Assembly (NCBI GenBank): GCA_900544765.1 | Contig: UQWI01000019.1 | Location: 1 to 32,330 of the forward strand | Direction: 5' to 3' | Length of the DNA stretch: 32,330 nucleotides | Origin: an uncultured Eubacteriales bacterium | Lineage (GTDB): Bacteria; Bacillota; Clostridia; Oscillospirales; Oscillospiraceae | Shown: positions 6,871 to 14,665 of the stretch, piece after piece | Numbering within the stretch: position 1 is the stretch's first letter | Layout of the letters: each line of letters starts with the position of its first letter | Translations under genes and position numbers: made by a program | The notes under the pieces: generated by a model | What the model was told of the DNA's origin: nothing | Databases searched by the model: none | Seen by the model: the letters and a program-made list of their open reading frames with translations, nothing else

Positions 6871-8795
6871 TGGACAGGCTCAGCGTGGAGCTCTTCGACG
6901 CGGGGCGCCTGGAGGCGGACGCGGGCTCCGCCAGGCTCGTACAGGGGCCTAAGGGCGACCCGGGCGCGGTGTATGTGCCGAGCGTGGCCGGAGGCGTCCT
7001 GTCCTGGACGAACGACGCCGGGCTTGAAAACCCCGTCCCGGCCGACATAAGCGGCCCCGCAGGCCCGCAGGGGCCTAAAGGGGATACAGGCGAGGCCGGG
7101 CCGCAGGGCCCGACAGGCCCGCAAGGAGCGACCGGCCCGCAGGGAGCCCAGGGCGTTCAGGGCGTAAAAGGCGACAAGGGCGACGTGGGATACGTCTTTA
7201 CACCCAGCGTCAGCGACGAGGGCCTGCTCTCGTGGACAAACGACGGCGGCCTTACGAACCCGGAGCCCGTCAGCGTGCGCGGCCCGCAGGGCGTCAAAGG
7301 CGACACCGGAGACCAAGGCCCGCCGGGAGAGCAGGGGCCGCAGGGAGAAACAGGCCCGCAGGGGCCGAAAGGAGATAAAGGCGACACTGGTGACGCAGGC
7401 CCGCAAGGGCCGAAGGGAGACACGGGAGAGCAGGGACCGCAGGGAGAGACAGGCCCGCAGGGGCCCGTCGGACCCAAAGGGGACCCGGGCACGGGGCTGG
7501 ACATACTCGGTCAGTACGACAGCCTTGAAGAGCTCCAGGCGGCCGTGACGAGCCCGGAGATAGGCGACAACTACTATGTAGGCGCTTCGGCCCCGTACAG
7601 CATTTACACTTGGACGAACGCCGGCGGGACGGCGCAGTGGGTAGACGGCGGTCAGCTCCAGGGCTCGAAGGGAGACAAGGGGGATTCGGGCGGCTACTAC
7701 ACGCCAAGTGTCGACGGCAATGGAGTGCTGTCCTGGGCGGGCTCCCAGAGCGGGATGCCGGATGTCGCGCCGGTGAGCATACGCGGCCCGCAGGGCTCCG
7801 CCGGTGCGGACGGAGCGGCCGGGGCCGACGGCGCTACCTTCACACCGTCCGTGAGCGAAGAAGGGGTGCTTAGCTGGACAAACGACGGTGGCAGGGCAAA
7901 CCCGCAGCCGGTCAGCATAAAAGGGCCGCAGGGCGAGCGCGGGCCAAGCGGGCAGGACGGAGCGTCCGGTGACGACGGGGGCTACTACACGCCGTCTGTC
8001 GACGCCTCCGGAAACCTCTCCTGGTCGGCGAGCAAGGGCGGGATGCCCACGGCGCCTTCGGCCAATATATGCGGCCCGCAGGGGGTGAAAGGCGACACCG
8101 GAGAGCAGGGTCCGCAGGGTCCGCAGGGCCAGCAGGGCGTACAGGGAGAGCCCGGAGAGCCCGGAAACGATGGGGCGGACGGCGCGACTTTCACGCCCAG
8201 CGTGGACGCGGCGGGCAACCTGAGCTGGACGAACAACGGAAACCTGGAAAACCCGGCCACCGTAAATATAAAAGGTCCGAAGGGCGACAAGGGGGACACG
8301 GGCGACACCGGGGAGCAGGGGGCTCCCGGCGCACCAGGTGCGGCTGCGACCATCAACGGTGTGAACGCGCTTACGCTGGCAGCGGGCGAAAATGTGGAGC
8401 TAGAGCAGTCCGGCTCTACGCTGACAATCAGCGCGTCGGCGGGCGGGCCGCTGTACGTCCAGTTTACCGGAAGCGATCAGATGAATCTGAGCACCGACCA
8501 CACGCTTGAAGAGGTCGTCGCTGCGTACCGGGGCGGGCGTGATGTGATAGCCGTATACGACAGCGTCAACTACACCCTGGTGTGCATAGACTCGGCGAAC
8601 ACCATGGCGCAGTTCACTTTCTTCGCTCAGAGCACCATGCACGAACTGTTTATGCTCAACAGCGGCGGGCTGCGCATAAATTATTGCACTGAGACGCAGA
8701 TAAGCGCCTCATTGATAAAGTTCTCGCCCGGCTCCACCGGCATCGACGCCGACAACGTTCAGGACGCCATCGAGTATTTGGCCTCTTTACTGTGA
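6870..8795 (+). CDS. Collagen-like phage tail fibre
   Basis: A 641-residue protein starting at the ATG that overlaps the previous stop; a TTG three bases earlier is less likely. Gly-x-y triplets ([19 protein letters not shown] style) form several collagen-like rods. Between them sit six related modules of about 30 residues with the core [FY][TV]PSV-(x)-G-L-SW-(x)-P-(x)-I-GP, at about residues 34, 108, 278, 325, 372 and 440. A single larger insert ([20 protein letters not shown]) lies near residue 215. The final 170 residues form a C-terminal head that ends in [18 protein letters not shown], a common phage fibre ending. It would be a trimeric fibre with a receptor-binding tip. One Cys occurs in a module (NICGPQG). 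Confidence 0.88.
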   Translation: MDRLSVELFDAGRLEADAGSARLVQGPKGDPGAVYVPSVAGGVLSWTNDAGLENPVPADISGPAGPQGPKGDTGEAGPQGPTGPQGATGPQGAQGVQGVKGDKGDVGYVFTPSVSDEGLLSWTNDGGLTNPEPVSVRGPQGVKGDTGDQGPPGEQGPQGETGPQGPKGDKGDTGDAGPQGPKGDTGEQGPQGETGPQGPVGPKGDPGTGLDILGQYDSLEELQAAVTSPEIGDNYYVGASAPYSIYTWTNAGGTAQWVDGGQLQGSKGDKGDSGGYYTPSVDGNGVLSWAGSQSGMPDVAPVSIRGPQGSAGADGAAGADGATFTPSVSEEGVLSWTNDGGRANPQPVSIKGPQGERGPSGQDGASGDDGGYYTPSVDASGNLSWSASKGGMPTAPSANICGPQGVKGDTGEQGPQGPQGQQGVQGEPGEPGNDGADGATFTPSVDAAGNLSWTNNGNLENPATVNIKGPKGDKGDTGDTGEQGAPGAPGAAATINGVNALTLAAGENVELEQSGSTLTISASAGGPLYVQFTGSDQMNLSTDHTLEEVVAAYRGGRDVIAVYDSVNYTLVCIDSANTMAQFTFFAQSTMHELFMLNSGGLRINYCTETQISASLIKFSPGSTGIDADNVQDAIEYLASLL

Positions 8796-8842
8796 CGGGG
8801 CCGCAGCCGGACACATATTATGTAGAGCAAGGAGGGAGAAAA

Positions 8843-9634
8843 ATGTATAAAAAAGGCATCGACGTGTCCAAGTGGCAGGGTACGGTGGACTGGGAAAAGG
8901 TGAAGGCCTCCGGCATAGAGTTCGCCATGCTGAGGGCCGGGTACGGCCAGGGCAATATGGACCCGCAGTTTGAGCGAAACGCGAGTGAGTGCACCAGGCT
9001 TGGTATACCGTTCGGCGTGTATTGGTTTTCCTACGCCTGCACGGCGGACATGGCCAGGCGAGAGGCGCAGTTCTGCATGGACGCTGCGGATAAGTATAAG
9101 CTTCAATACCCGATGGCCTTCGACTTTGAATACGATAGCGTAGACAACGCCGCCGACAAGGGCGTGTCCGTAACCAAAGCGCTGGCCAGCTCTATGGCGC
9201 GCGCGTTCTGCGATGAGGTGAAGGCCGGCGGATACTACCCGATGGTATACGCCAACCCTAATTACCTCGCGGCCTATTTCGACGCGGATATACCGAAGGA
9301 GTTCGACATCTGGCTGGCCAAGTGGCCTCGCGACCCGCAGCCGGAGAACGAGCCGGAGCAATCAGGCGGCATGTGGCAGTACACTTCGAGCGGCACGGTG
9401 AACGGCATAAACGGGCGCGTGGACATGGACGCGGCGTACAAGGACTATCCGGCGCTCATCGCCGGGGAGAACGGCGGAGGCGAGGACGAAAACGAGGGCG
9501 GATACGAGCAGGAGGCCGAAAGGGCCAGGGCCTGGGTGATGCGGCAGGGCATATCCGACGGCACCAGGCCGGACGACTTTGTCACCAGGCAGGAGCTCTG
9601 GGTGATGCTCTACAGATTGGAGGGGTACAAATGA
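8843..9634 (+). CDS. GH25 endolysin (lysozyme) with C-terminal SLH-like region
   Basis: A 263-residue phage lysozyme that cuts the glycan backbone of peptidoglycan. The ATG at 8843 follows an AAGGAGGGAG site; an earlier in-frame GTG at 8792 has no site and would only add an unlikely leader. GH25 features are clear: GIDVSKWQG with D7, then MAFDFEYD with D94 and E96 as the DxE catalytic pair, and WQYTSSGTVNGINGRVDMD near the end of the domain. After a Gly/Glu-rich linker, residues about 225-263 (ARAWVMRQGISDGTRPDDFV) form a wall-targeting type module common in Firmicutes endolysins. No signal peptide is seen, consistent with release through the holin encoded immediately downstream (ATGA overlap). 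Confidence 0.95.
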   Translation: MYKKGIDVSKWQGTVDWEKVKASGIEFAMLRAGYGQGNMDPQFERNASECTRLGIPFGVYWFSYACTADMARREAQFCMDAADKYKLQYPMAFDFEYDSVDNAADKGVSVTKALASSMARAFCDEVKAGGYYPMVYANPNYLAAYFDADIPKEFDIWLAKWPRDPQPENEPEQSGGMWQYTSSGTVNGINGRVDMDAAYKDYPALIAGENGGGEDENEGGYEQEAERARAWVMRQGISDGTRPDDFVTRQELWVMLYRLEGYK

Positions 9635-9891
9635 TAAATTGGTTGGTAAGGTTCAAAAACAAGGGATTTTGGCTGAGTTTTATCCCGGCTGTGCTGCTTT
9701 TTGTACAGACTGCGGTCGCGCTCTTCGGGCTCAATATTGAGCTCGAGGGCCTGGCGGCGAAACTGCTCGACGTGATGAACGCGCTTTTCGCCGTGCTGGC
9801 GCTGCTGGGTATAGTCAACGACCCCACCACCGAGGGCGTTGGCGACAGCGCGCAGGCGCTCGGTTACACCGAGCCGAAGAGGGCCGGGTGA
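9631..9891 (+). CDS. Holin, phi LC3 type
   Basis: An 86-residue membrane protein whose ATG overlaps the endolysin stop and follows a TTGGAGGGG site. It starts MINWLVRFKNKGFWLSFIPA and has two hydrophobic segments, about residues 13-33 and 46-63, joined by a short polar turn, then a polar tail with NDPTTEGVGDSAQAL. This is the standard pattern of the phi LC3/Hol family, which opens the cytoplasmic membrane to let the endolysin reach the wall. The endolysin-holin pair forms the lysis cassette. Confidence 0.93.
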   Translation: MINWLVRFKNKGFWLSFIPAVLLFVQTAVALFGLNIELEGLAAKLLDVMNALFAVLALLGIVNDPTTEGVGDSAQALGYTEPKRAG

Positions 9892-9892
9892 T

Positions 9893-10165
9893 ATGACGGA
9901 GTGGGGTGTGGTGGGCGTACTCGCAGCCCTGGCCGGATTCGCGGCGACGCTGGTCGCGCCGGTGATTAAGCTCAACACGACGCTGACCAGGCTTACCGTG
10001 CTGGTCGAGGAGCTGTCGGACAAGCTCTCGGCGCTCGAGCGCAGCAATTCGGCCGTGCATACGGCGCTTGCAGACAGGATAGGCCGGATGCGCACGGACG
10101 TGGGTGCACATGAGACAAGGATAACGGTTTTGGAGAAGAACGGGGGTAAAAATGGCGACATATGA
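9893..10165 (+). CDS. Small phage membrane protein with coiled coil (XhlA/holin-accessory-like)
   Basis: A 90-residue protein. The ATG at 9893 lies one base after the holin stop; an upstream in-frame TTG at 9839 lies inside the holin gene and is unlikely. Residues 5-25 form one membrane segment (GVVGVLAALAGFAATLVAPV), followed by a heptad-like helix from about 29 to 84 with regularly spaced Leu and Val. The layout (membrane anchor plus coiled coil beside a holin) resembles XhlA-like or spanin-like lysis helpers. A structural role cannot be excluded. It overlaps the next gene by 14 bases. Confidence 0.7.
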   Translation: MTEWGVVGVLAALAGFAATLVAPVIKLNTTLTRLTVLVEELSDKLSALERSNSAVHTALADRIGRMRTDVGAHETRITVLEKNGGKNGDI

Positions 10166-11090
10166 CCCAAATGTGGACTATTCTGACCTCATAGCCCAAG
10201 AGGCGGCCAAGGGAGTAAACGCAAACCGGCAGCTGCTGGCGCAGTACGAGGCGCAGCGCAACGCCAAGATTACAGCCGAGCGGCTGCCGTATGCGCAGAC
10301 CTCGGTGTACACCAACGAGCTGGGCAGGCCGCTGGGCTATTATCAGGCCGAGGACAGGTCCGACTACATAAACGAGCTCTACGACACGGCGAGGGAACAG
10401 GCGCTCAGCGCTCTTGAGAGCGCTTACGACAGGGAAGTGACGTCATACGACTATGCGGCGGCGCGCATACCGGCGCAGTATTACGATGCGCGCAACGCGG
10501 CTTCCGCCGAGGCTGCGCTCGCCAGGCAGAGCGTGAACGAGCAGTTTGCGGCCTCCGGCCTCAACACGGGCGCGGCGGGACAAGCCCGCCTGAGCCTGGC
10601 CGTGGCGGAGCAGGGCGCACTTGGCGCGTTGGGCAGGGAGCAGGCCGCCGCACTGGCGGAGCTTGAGATGCGCAGGGCCGAGGCCGAGAGCGAGTACAAG
10701 GCCGCGGTTGCCGAGGCGATAGCGTCCAGCGAGCTGGAGAGGGCTCAGGCGCTGTACGACGAGGCGGTGCGGGTCGAGTCCAGCTACCGGACGTACTCAG
10801 AGGATTTGCTCGCGGCATGGGGCCTGACCCTGGCCGGTACGCCGGCTGCGGCGGAGACGGCAGCGGCAGGAACGTCCGGGGGAGGGGGCCGGACAGCTGC
10901 CCGGAAAACCGACGATGAGCCGGCTCCGCCCTCTGCGCAGGAGCTGGCGGACAACGCCGCGGCGCTGCGCTCGCAGCTCTCGCGCATACCGGGCCTGACG
11001 CGCGAGAACAAGGCCGGTATGGTGCGGGACTACTTTGCCAACGGGCGCATAAGCTACGACGACATGCAGTCGCTGCTGGCAGGGATATGA
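10152..11090 (+). CDS. Ala/Glu-rich helical phage protein, possibly internal virion protein
   Basis: A 312-residue protein that I cannot assign firmly. It begins MATYDPNVDYSDLIAQEAAK, then residues about 70-220 are long Ala/Glu/Arg-rich helices with an embedded NEQFAASGLNTGAAGQARLS segment. A Gly/Ala/Pro-rich linker (230-262) leads to a C-terminal helical part (SQLSRIPGLTRENKAGMVRD). There is no membrane segment or enzyme motif. Long Ala-rich helical proteins near the end of the structural block in short-tailed phages are often ejected internal proteins, so that is the best guess. It is the last phage gene before a strong terminator. Confidence 0.55.
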   Translation: MATYDPNVDYSDLIAQEAAKGVNANRQLLAQYEAQRNAKITAERLPYAQTSVYTNELGRPLGYYQAEDRSDYINELYDTAREQALSALESAYDREVTSYDYAAARIPAQYYDARNAASAEAALARQSVNEQFAASGLNTGAAGQARLSLAVAEQGALGALGREQAAALAELEMRRAEAESEYKAAVAEAIASSELERAQALYDEAVRVESSYRTYSEDLLAAWGLTLAGTPAAAETAAAGTSGGGGRTAARKTDDEPAPPSAQELADNAAALRSQLSRIPGLTRENKAGMVRDYFANGRISYDDMQSLLAGI

Positions 11091-11093
11091 AAA

Positions 11094-11124
11094 CAGGCGG
11101 CCGCAAGGCCGCCTGAGACTTTTG
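11094..11124 (+). terminator. Terminator closing the phage late operon
   Basis: A 9-bp perfect stem, CAGGCGGCC at 11094-11102 and GGCCGCCTG at 11107-11115, with a GCAA loop of the stable GNRA type, followed by GAGACTTTTG. It lies three bases after the last phage gene and marks the end of the recognisable phage block. Confidence 0.88.
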
Positions 11125-11152
11125 TCGGGATGTGCGGGAAATGTGGTTTTGC

Positions 11153-11181
11153 TTGCGTTTTTTGAAATAGTTTATTATAAT
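11153..11181 (+). promoter_or_regulatory. Promoter for the acyltransferase gene
   Basis: A perfect -10 TATAAT at 11176-11181, with TTGCGT at 11153-11158 as a weak -35 and a 17-base spacer. It lies about 30 bases before the AGGAGGGA ribosome site of the next gene and marks the restart of transcription after the phage terminator. Confidence 0.6.
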
Positions 11182-11213
11182 CAAGTGAAACCCAGCAGGA
11201 GGGAGTGCATCAT

Positions 11214-12512
11214 ATGGATAAGCTCACCGTACAGCAGGAGCTGGAGAAACGCAAGCTGCATCCGGTGTCGCCGCTTATATACAGGTTTCTGGGACGCGTG
11301 GTTGTAAACGGCGTCCTTGCCAAGAAGTACAACGCCCACTTTACATATGTAGACGATGTGTCCAAGTATCGCGGGCAGAGCTATGTGGTGGTGTCGAATC
11401 ACGCCTCCCGCATGGACTACGTCTTTACCGCTCCGGCTTTCCTTCCGGACGCCTTTAACTTCGTTGTGGGCTACAACGAGTTCTTCCGCAGCCATCTGGC
11501 CATGATACTGCGCATGATGCAGGTCATACCTAAAAAGAACTTCGTGCATCAGCCCTATGCGATACGCCAGATAATCAAGGTTATACGCTCGGGCGGGCGC
11601 ATCATTATCCTGCCCGAGGGCATGAGCAGCATCTCCGGCGCAAACCAGCCCTGCGCGCTGGGCAGCGGGCACCTGCTCAAGAGCCTGGGCGTGCCTGTGC
11701 TGTACACAAAGATTTCAGGCGGTTACCTCACCGCGCCCAAGTACAACCTCACCGACCGCGTCGGCCGTGTCGACATAGAGGCCGGGGTGCTCTTCACACC
11801 TGAGCAGCTTGAGGATATGACAGCCGAGGAAATCCAGAGCCAGCTCGACGAGAAGCTCTACCACGACGACTACGAGTGGAACAAGACGGCCCGCGTCAAG
11901 TTCGACGGCAAGGGACGGATGGCCGAGAACATGCATCAGCTGCTTTTCTGGTGCCCAAAATGCGGCTCCGACCTCACTATGGAGAGCAGCGGCGACAGCA
12001 TCCGCTGCAAAAAGTGCGGCAACGGCGGACATCTTAACGAGTACTACGACCTCATCCCCGATGAGGGCAGCACCCTGCCCGAGACCCCGCGCGTCTGGTT
12101 CGACATGCAGCGTGAGCATGTGCGCAATATGGTGCGTGAGGACGGCTATACGCTCAGCGAGCACGTCAAAATAGGCGTGCTGCCCAAGTACAGCTACCTC
12201 AAAAACCAGGCCACGAGCGAGATAGTGGGCGAGGGCGAGCTGAAGCTCGACGCCGAGGGCCTGCACTTCGAGGGGACAAAATCCGGCGAGGCCTACAGCT
12301 TCTTCGTGCCTATAAAGCAGCTGCCGACCTACGGTATGTGCACAGACGTGTCGCGCTTCTACACCTTCGTGGACGGGGAGTTCACGGAGTTCTACCCCGA
12401 CGGCGACACCGCCGAGCTGTGGATGATGGCGACCGAAGAGATGCATAGAGCGCAGGGCGGGCAGTGGCAGGATTTCCCCTGGAAGCGCCATGAGGACGCA
12501 GTAAGGCAATAA
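11214..12512 (+). CDS. PlsC-like glycerophospholipid acyltransferase with zinc ribbon
   Basis: A 432-residue protein. The ATG at 11214 is well spaced from AGGAGGGA, whereas the GTG at 11205 is too close. The N-terminal half is an acyltransferase of the 1-acylglycerol-3-phosphate type: the catalytic H63-x4-D68 motif in SNHASRMDY and the LPEG motif at 133-136. It would transfer an acyl chain to a lysophospholipid at the membrane. Unusually long for PlsC (about 240 residues), it continues with a zinc ribbon (C247-x2-C250 and C265-x2-C268) and a C-terminal region ending around WMMATEEMHRAQGG. The C-terminal extension may bind a substrate or nucleotide; its function is unknown. No host genes lie between it and the phage end. 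Confidence 0.88.
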   Translation: MDKLTVQQELEKRKLHPVSPLIYRFLGRVVVNGVLAKKYNAHFTYVDDVSKYRGQSYVVVSNHASRMDYVFTAPAFLPDAFNFVVGYNEFFRSHLAMILRMMQVIPKKNFVHQPYAIRQIIKVIRSGGRIIILPEGMSSISGANQPCALGSGHLLKSLGVPVLYTKISGGYLTAPKYNLTDRVGRVDIEAGVLFTPEQLEDMTAEEIQSQLDEKLYHDDYEWNKTARVKFDGKGRMAENMHQLLFWCPKCGSDLTMESSGDSIRCKKCGNGGHLNEYYDLIPDEGSTLPETPRVWFDMQREHVRNMVREDGYTLSEHVKIGVLPKYSYLKNQATSEIVGEGELKLDAEGLHFEGTKSGEAYSFFVPIKQLPTYGMCTDVSRFYTFVDGEFTEFYPDGDTAELWMMATEEMHRAQGGQWQDFPWKRHEDAVRQ

Positions 12513-12539
12513 AGCTCTGCGCGGCAGCAGATAATAGAC

Positions 12540-13325
12540 ATGTTTACGACTAACCATTTTATTTGGCTGGCAGTATGCGCCGTATGCATTGCCGCAGGGC
12601 TGGGGTACCTCATAAACCGGCGGCCAAGGCTCAGCAGCGCACTCACGGCGTTCTGCCTTGTGTGTATTGCGAGCGAGTGCGTCAAGGTGCTCTCATGTAT
12701 AGAGATGGTACCCGCCAAGGACGGGCAGACTATGTATCCATACCTGCCGCTGGCACATCTGCCCTTCCACCTCTGCTCGATACAGATAGCCTTCATTTTC
12801 TATACCAGGTTTTCGCACAATGAGCGGCTGCGCACTGCGCTGCTCGCCTTTATGTATCCCAGCTGCCTGGCCGGGGCGCTGCTGGCCCTGCTGATGCCCA
12901 GCATCGTACCCGGCTCCGTGGCCGTGGAGGACATGTTCCGCGCGCCTCTGGCCTATCAGTACTTCCTTTACCACAGCGCGCTGATTGTTCTGGGAGCCTA
13001 CATACCGCTCTCGGGAGAGGTTGACATAAAACCAAAACACTATCTCTCCAGCCTCGGCATATTGCTGGGTTTGGGCTTCGCGTCCATTTACCTCAACAGC
13101 GCCTTTGCTTCGCCCAGGTACGAAAACGGGGAGCTGGTGGGCCTGGACTATGTTACGAACTTCTTTTTCACATATGAGCCGCCCTTCGACCTCGGGATAA
13201 GTGAAAAATGGCAGTGGATGCTCTATGCGGCGGCAATAGCGCTTCTGGCAGCGGCGGTGATAGCGCTGCTGTACGCGCCGTATTTCGTCAAGGCTAAGCG
13301 GGCAAAGTCCCGTGAGCGGGGCTGA
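12540..13325 (+). CDS. YwaF/TIGR02206-like integral membrane protein
   Basis: A 261-residue, strongly hydrophobic protein with about six to seven membrane segments. The motif LAHLPFHLCSIQ near residues 72-84 is typical of the YwaF family of uncharacterised Firmicutes membrane proteins. A basic tail (FVKAKRAKSRERG) suggests a cytoplasmic C-terminus. The start is the ATG 27 bases after the acyltransferase stop; no strong ribosome site is visible, so it may depend on coupling to that gene. The family's biochemical role is not known; the link to a lipid acyltransferase hints at envelope function (inference). Confidence 0.8.
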   Translation: MFTTNHFIWLAVCAVCIAAGLGYLINRRPRLSSALTAFCLVCIASECVKVLSCIEMVPAKDGQTMYPYLPLAHLPFHLCSIQIAFIFYTRFSHNERLRTALLAFMYPSCLAGALLALLMPSIVPGSVAVEDMFRAPLAYQYFLYHSALIVLGAYIPLSGEVDIKPKHYLSSLGILLGLGFASIYLNSAFASPRYENGELVGLDYVTNFFFTYEPPFDLGISEKWQWMLYAAAIALLAAAVIALLYAPYFVKAKRAKSRERG

Positions 13326-13405
13326 CGGCAGCAATTACGCGTGCGCTGCGTGATTGCAGGCGGTCCGATGTAAAGAAGAGACGGCGCGTTTGCGCGCGAA
13401 ACAAG

Positions 13406-13430
13406 AGCCCCGCTCAACGAGCGGGGCTTT
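13406..13430. terminator. Terminator between convergent genes
   Basis: A 10-bp perfect stem, AGCCCCGCTC at 13406-13415 and GAGCGGGGCT at 13419-13428, loop AAC, then TTT. It lies between the membrane protein (+) and the small conserved protein (-). The flanking region 13329-13358 has a further imperfect hairpin (GCAATTACGC with GCGTGATTGC) without a T-run. Confidence 0.75.
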
Positions 13431-13435
13431 GCCGT

Positions 13436-13675
13436 TCAGTTCATGTATTCGTCACAGCTGTAGCTGTTGTACTGCTTTTTCAGACGCACGATAATGGAGC
13501 CGTCGGGCTGCTCGGACTCGTCGATTATCCTGTACTTCGTCCTGTTGCGGTCGAGCATGCTCTTGAAGTGGGCGAGCTCGTCGTGTACGCCGCGCACGGC
13601 TGCGTCATGGGGTACATCATCCTTGAGGGTGAAGTGTATCGTCTGGAACAGGCAGGCGGCTTTGATACGTTTCAT
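13436..13675 (-). CDS. Small conserved protein of unknown function
   Basis: A 79-residue protein with an AGGAGG site 8-9 bases before its ATG on the minus strand and a good promoter, so it is very likely real. It starts MKRIKAACLFQTIHFTLKDD, has a central amphipathic helix (VHDELAHFKSMLDRNRTKYR) and a strand pair near the end (GSIIVRLKKQYNSYSCDEYM). No membrane segment, signal peptide or known motif is visible. I recall similar small proteins in Oscillospiraceae but know no function. Confidence 0.75.
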   Translation of the reverse strand: MKRIKAACLFQTIHFTLKDDVPHDAAVRGVHDELAHFKSMLDRNRTKYRIIDESEQPDGSIIVRLKKQYNSYSCDEYMN

Positions 13676-13731
13676 GGTTAATTAACCTCCTTAATCTGAT
13701 AAAATACGCGTTTATTGAACTTTACGAGGAT

Positions 13732-13761
13732 ATTATACCAGAATTGGAGCCAAGGCTTCAA
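13732..13761 (-). promoter_or_regulatory. Promoter of the small conserved gene
   Basis: On the minus strand TTGAAG (13761-13756) and TATAAT (13737-13732) are separated by 18 bases. The -10 is a perfect consensus. The transcript would start about 50 bases before the ATG at 13675. Confidence 0.65.
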
Positions 13762-13776
13762 AAGCCATTTTGGACG

Positions 13777-13822
13777 AAAACAGGCCCTGTGCGTTTTGTG
13801 CAAAACGCGCAGGGCTGTTTTT
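13777..13822 (-). terminator. Terminator of the SGNH hydrolase gene
   Basis: A long, nearly perfect hairpin: the arms span 13777-13798 and 13801-13822 (AACAGGCCCTGTGCG with CGCGCAGGGCTGTT, two wobble or mismatch positions). On the minus strand it is followed by T-rich sequence. It lies just after the stop of the SGNH hydrolase and before the small-gene promoter. Confidence 0.8.
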
Positions 13823-13852
13823 GCGTCGAATAAGGGGGAGTGAGGCGGGCGC

Positions 13853-14539
13853 TCAGGCCAGTACGCGCCTGGCCTGGGGCAGCAGGAATTCGTACATCCT
13901 GCGGTGGCCCTCCACGCTCGGGTGGATGCCGTCGGTGGAGAAGAGGCTGTCGAATACGCGGCGGTACAGGAAGGCGCTGCGCGCGTCGAGGACGGGGACG
14001 TTCCGCTCTGCCGCCACGCGCATGACGGCAAGGTTGTACATCTCGTTCCAGTGCTCGATGCTGTCCGTCGTACCCAAAAAGCGCATGAGCTGCTCCGGGT
14101 CCGCCCGCTTGGAGAACCATTTGAAGTAGCGGCGGCCGAACACCGGTATGAGGTTGAGCGCTATCGGGCGGCTGCCCAGGGAGATTATCTTGTCAAGCAC
14201 CTTGGCGTAGCAGTCCATGAAGCGGTCTATGGGCGTGTTGCACTCGTGTTCCTCCTCGGGCGTGGCGGCGACAGCGGGCCAGTCGAAGTCGGAGTCGTTC
14301 CCGCCCAGCATGACCAGGGTGTAAGGGCACTCCGCCACGTCGGACTCGTAGCGCGGCATGCGCTCAAGCGCCGCCGTGCTGGTGCAGCCGAAGCGCGAGT
14401 GGTTGTGCAGGTCCAGCTCAAGAGAGTTTGCGAGCAGGTTCACAAACGAGTCCTTGCACTTGACGTATCTGCCGGCGTCATCCTTGTAAACGACCCCGCC
14501 GGTGATGGAATCGCCTATAACACAGAGTTTTCCGGCCAC
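13853..14539 (-). CDS. SGNH/GDSL-family hydrolase
   Basis: A 228-residue esterase-type protein. The SGNH blocks are present: GDSITGG with nucleophile S11, the GGND block (VMLGGNDSDFD), and DGIHPSVEGH with the catalytic Asp and His near the end. Such enzymes remove acyl or acetyl groups from lipids, glycans or small esters. No signal peptide is seen, so it is probably cytoplasmic. The start is a GTG at 14539 with AGGAGG at 14554-14549. The gene has its own consensus promoter with an operator-like palindrome, so it is likely regulated alone. The substrate cannot be told from sequence. Confidence 0.9.
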   Translation of the reverse strand: MAGKLCVIGDSITGGVVYKDDAGRYVKCKDSFVNLLANSLELDLHNHSRFGCTSTAALERMPRYESDVAECPYTLVMLGGNDSDFDWPAVAATPEEEHECNTPIDRFMDCYAKVLDKIISLGSRPIALNLIPVFGRRYFKWFSKRADPEQLMRFLGTTDSIEHWNEMYNLAVMRVAAERNVPVLDARSAFLYRRVFDSLFSTDGIHPSVEGHRRMYEFLLPQARRVLA

Positions 14540-14594
14540 AATTTCCGACCTCCTTAAGCAAATAACGGTAGAAACTAAAGAAACGTTTTCCTTG

Positions 14595-14630
14595 TGAAAC
14601 TATTATAGTTTCAGTCGTCGAATTTGTCAA
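14595..14630 (-). promoter_or_regulatory. Consensus promoter overlapped by a 19-bp palindrome
   Basis: On the minus strand a perfect -35 TTGACA (14630-14625), a 17-base spacer and a perfect -10 TATAAT (14607-14602). The -10 lies in the centre of a perfect palindrome, TGAAACTATTATAGTTTCA (14595-14613). Further GAAAC/GTTTC half-sites occur nearby (14570-14587 and 14660-14668). A repressor bound here would block the SGNH hydrolase promoter; the regulator is unknown. Confidence 0.8.
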
Positions 14631-14665
14631 CATAAATTTCTGTTAACACAAAAGTATTTTTAGTT

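Noticed and set aside
7000..8340. CRISPR-like or tandem DNA repeat in the collagen region
   Set aside because: The repetition follows Gly-x-y codons in one continuous reading frame, without regular spacers or palindromic repeats.
6870..8795. Diversity-generating retroelement acting on the fibre gene
   Set aside because: No reverse transcriptase gene and no template/variable repeat pair with adenine-biased differences was found in the window.
8792..8842. Longer GTG-initiated form of the endolysin
   Set aside because: The GTG at 8792 lacks a ribosome site, while ATG 8843 has AAGGAGGGAG and begins exactly at the GH25 domain.
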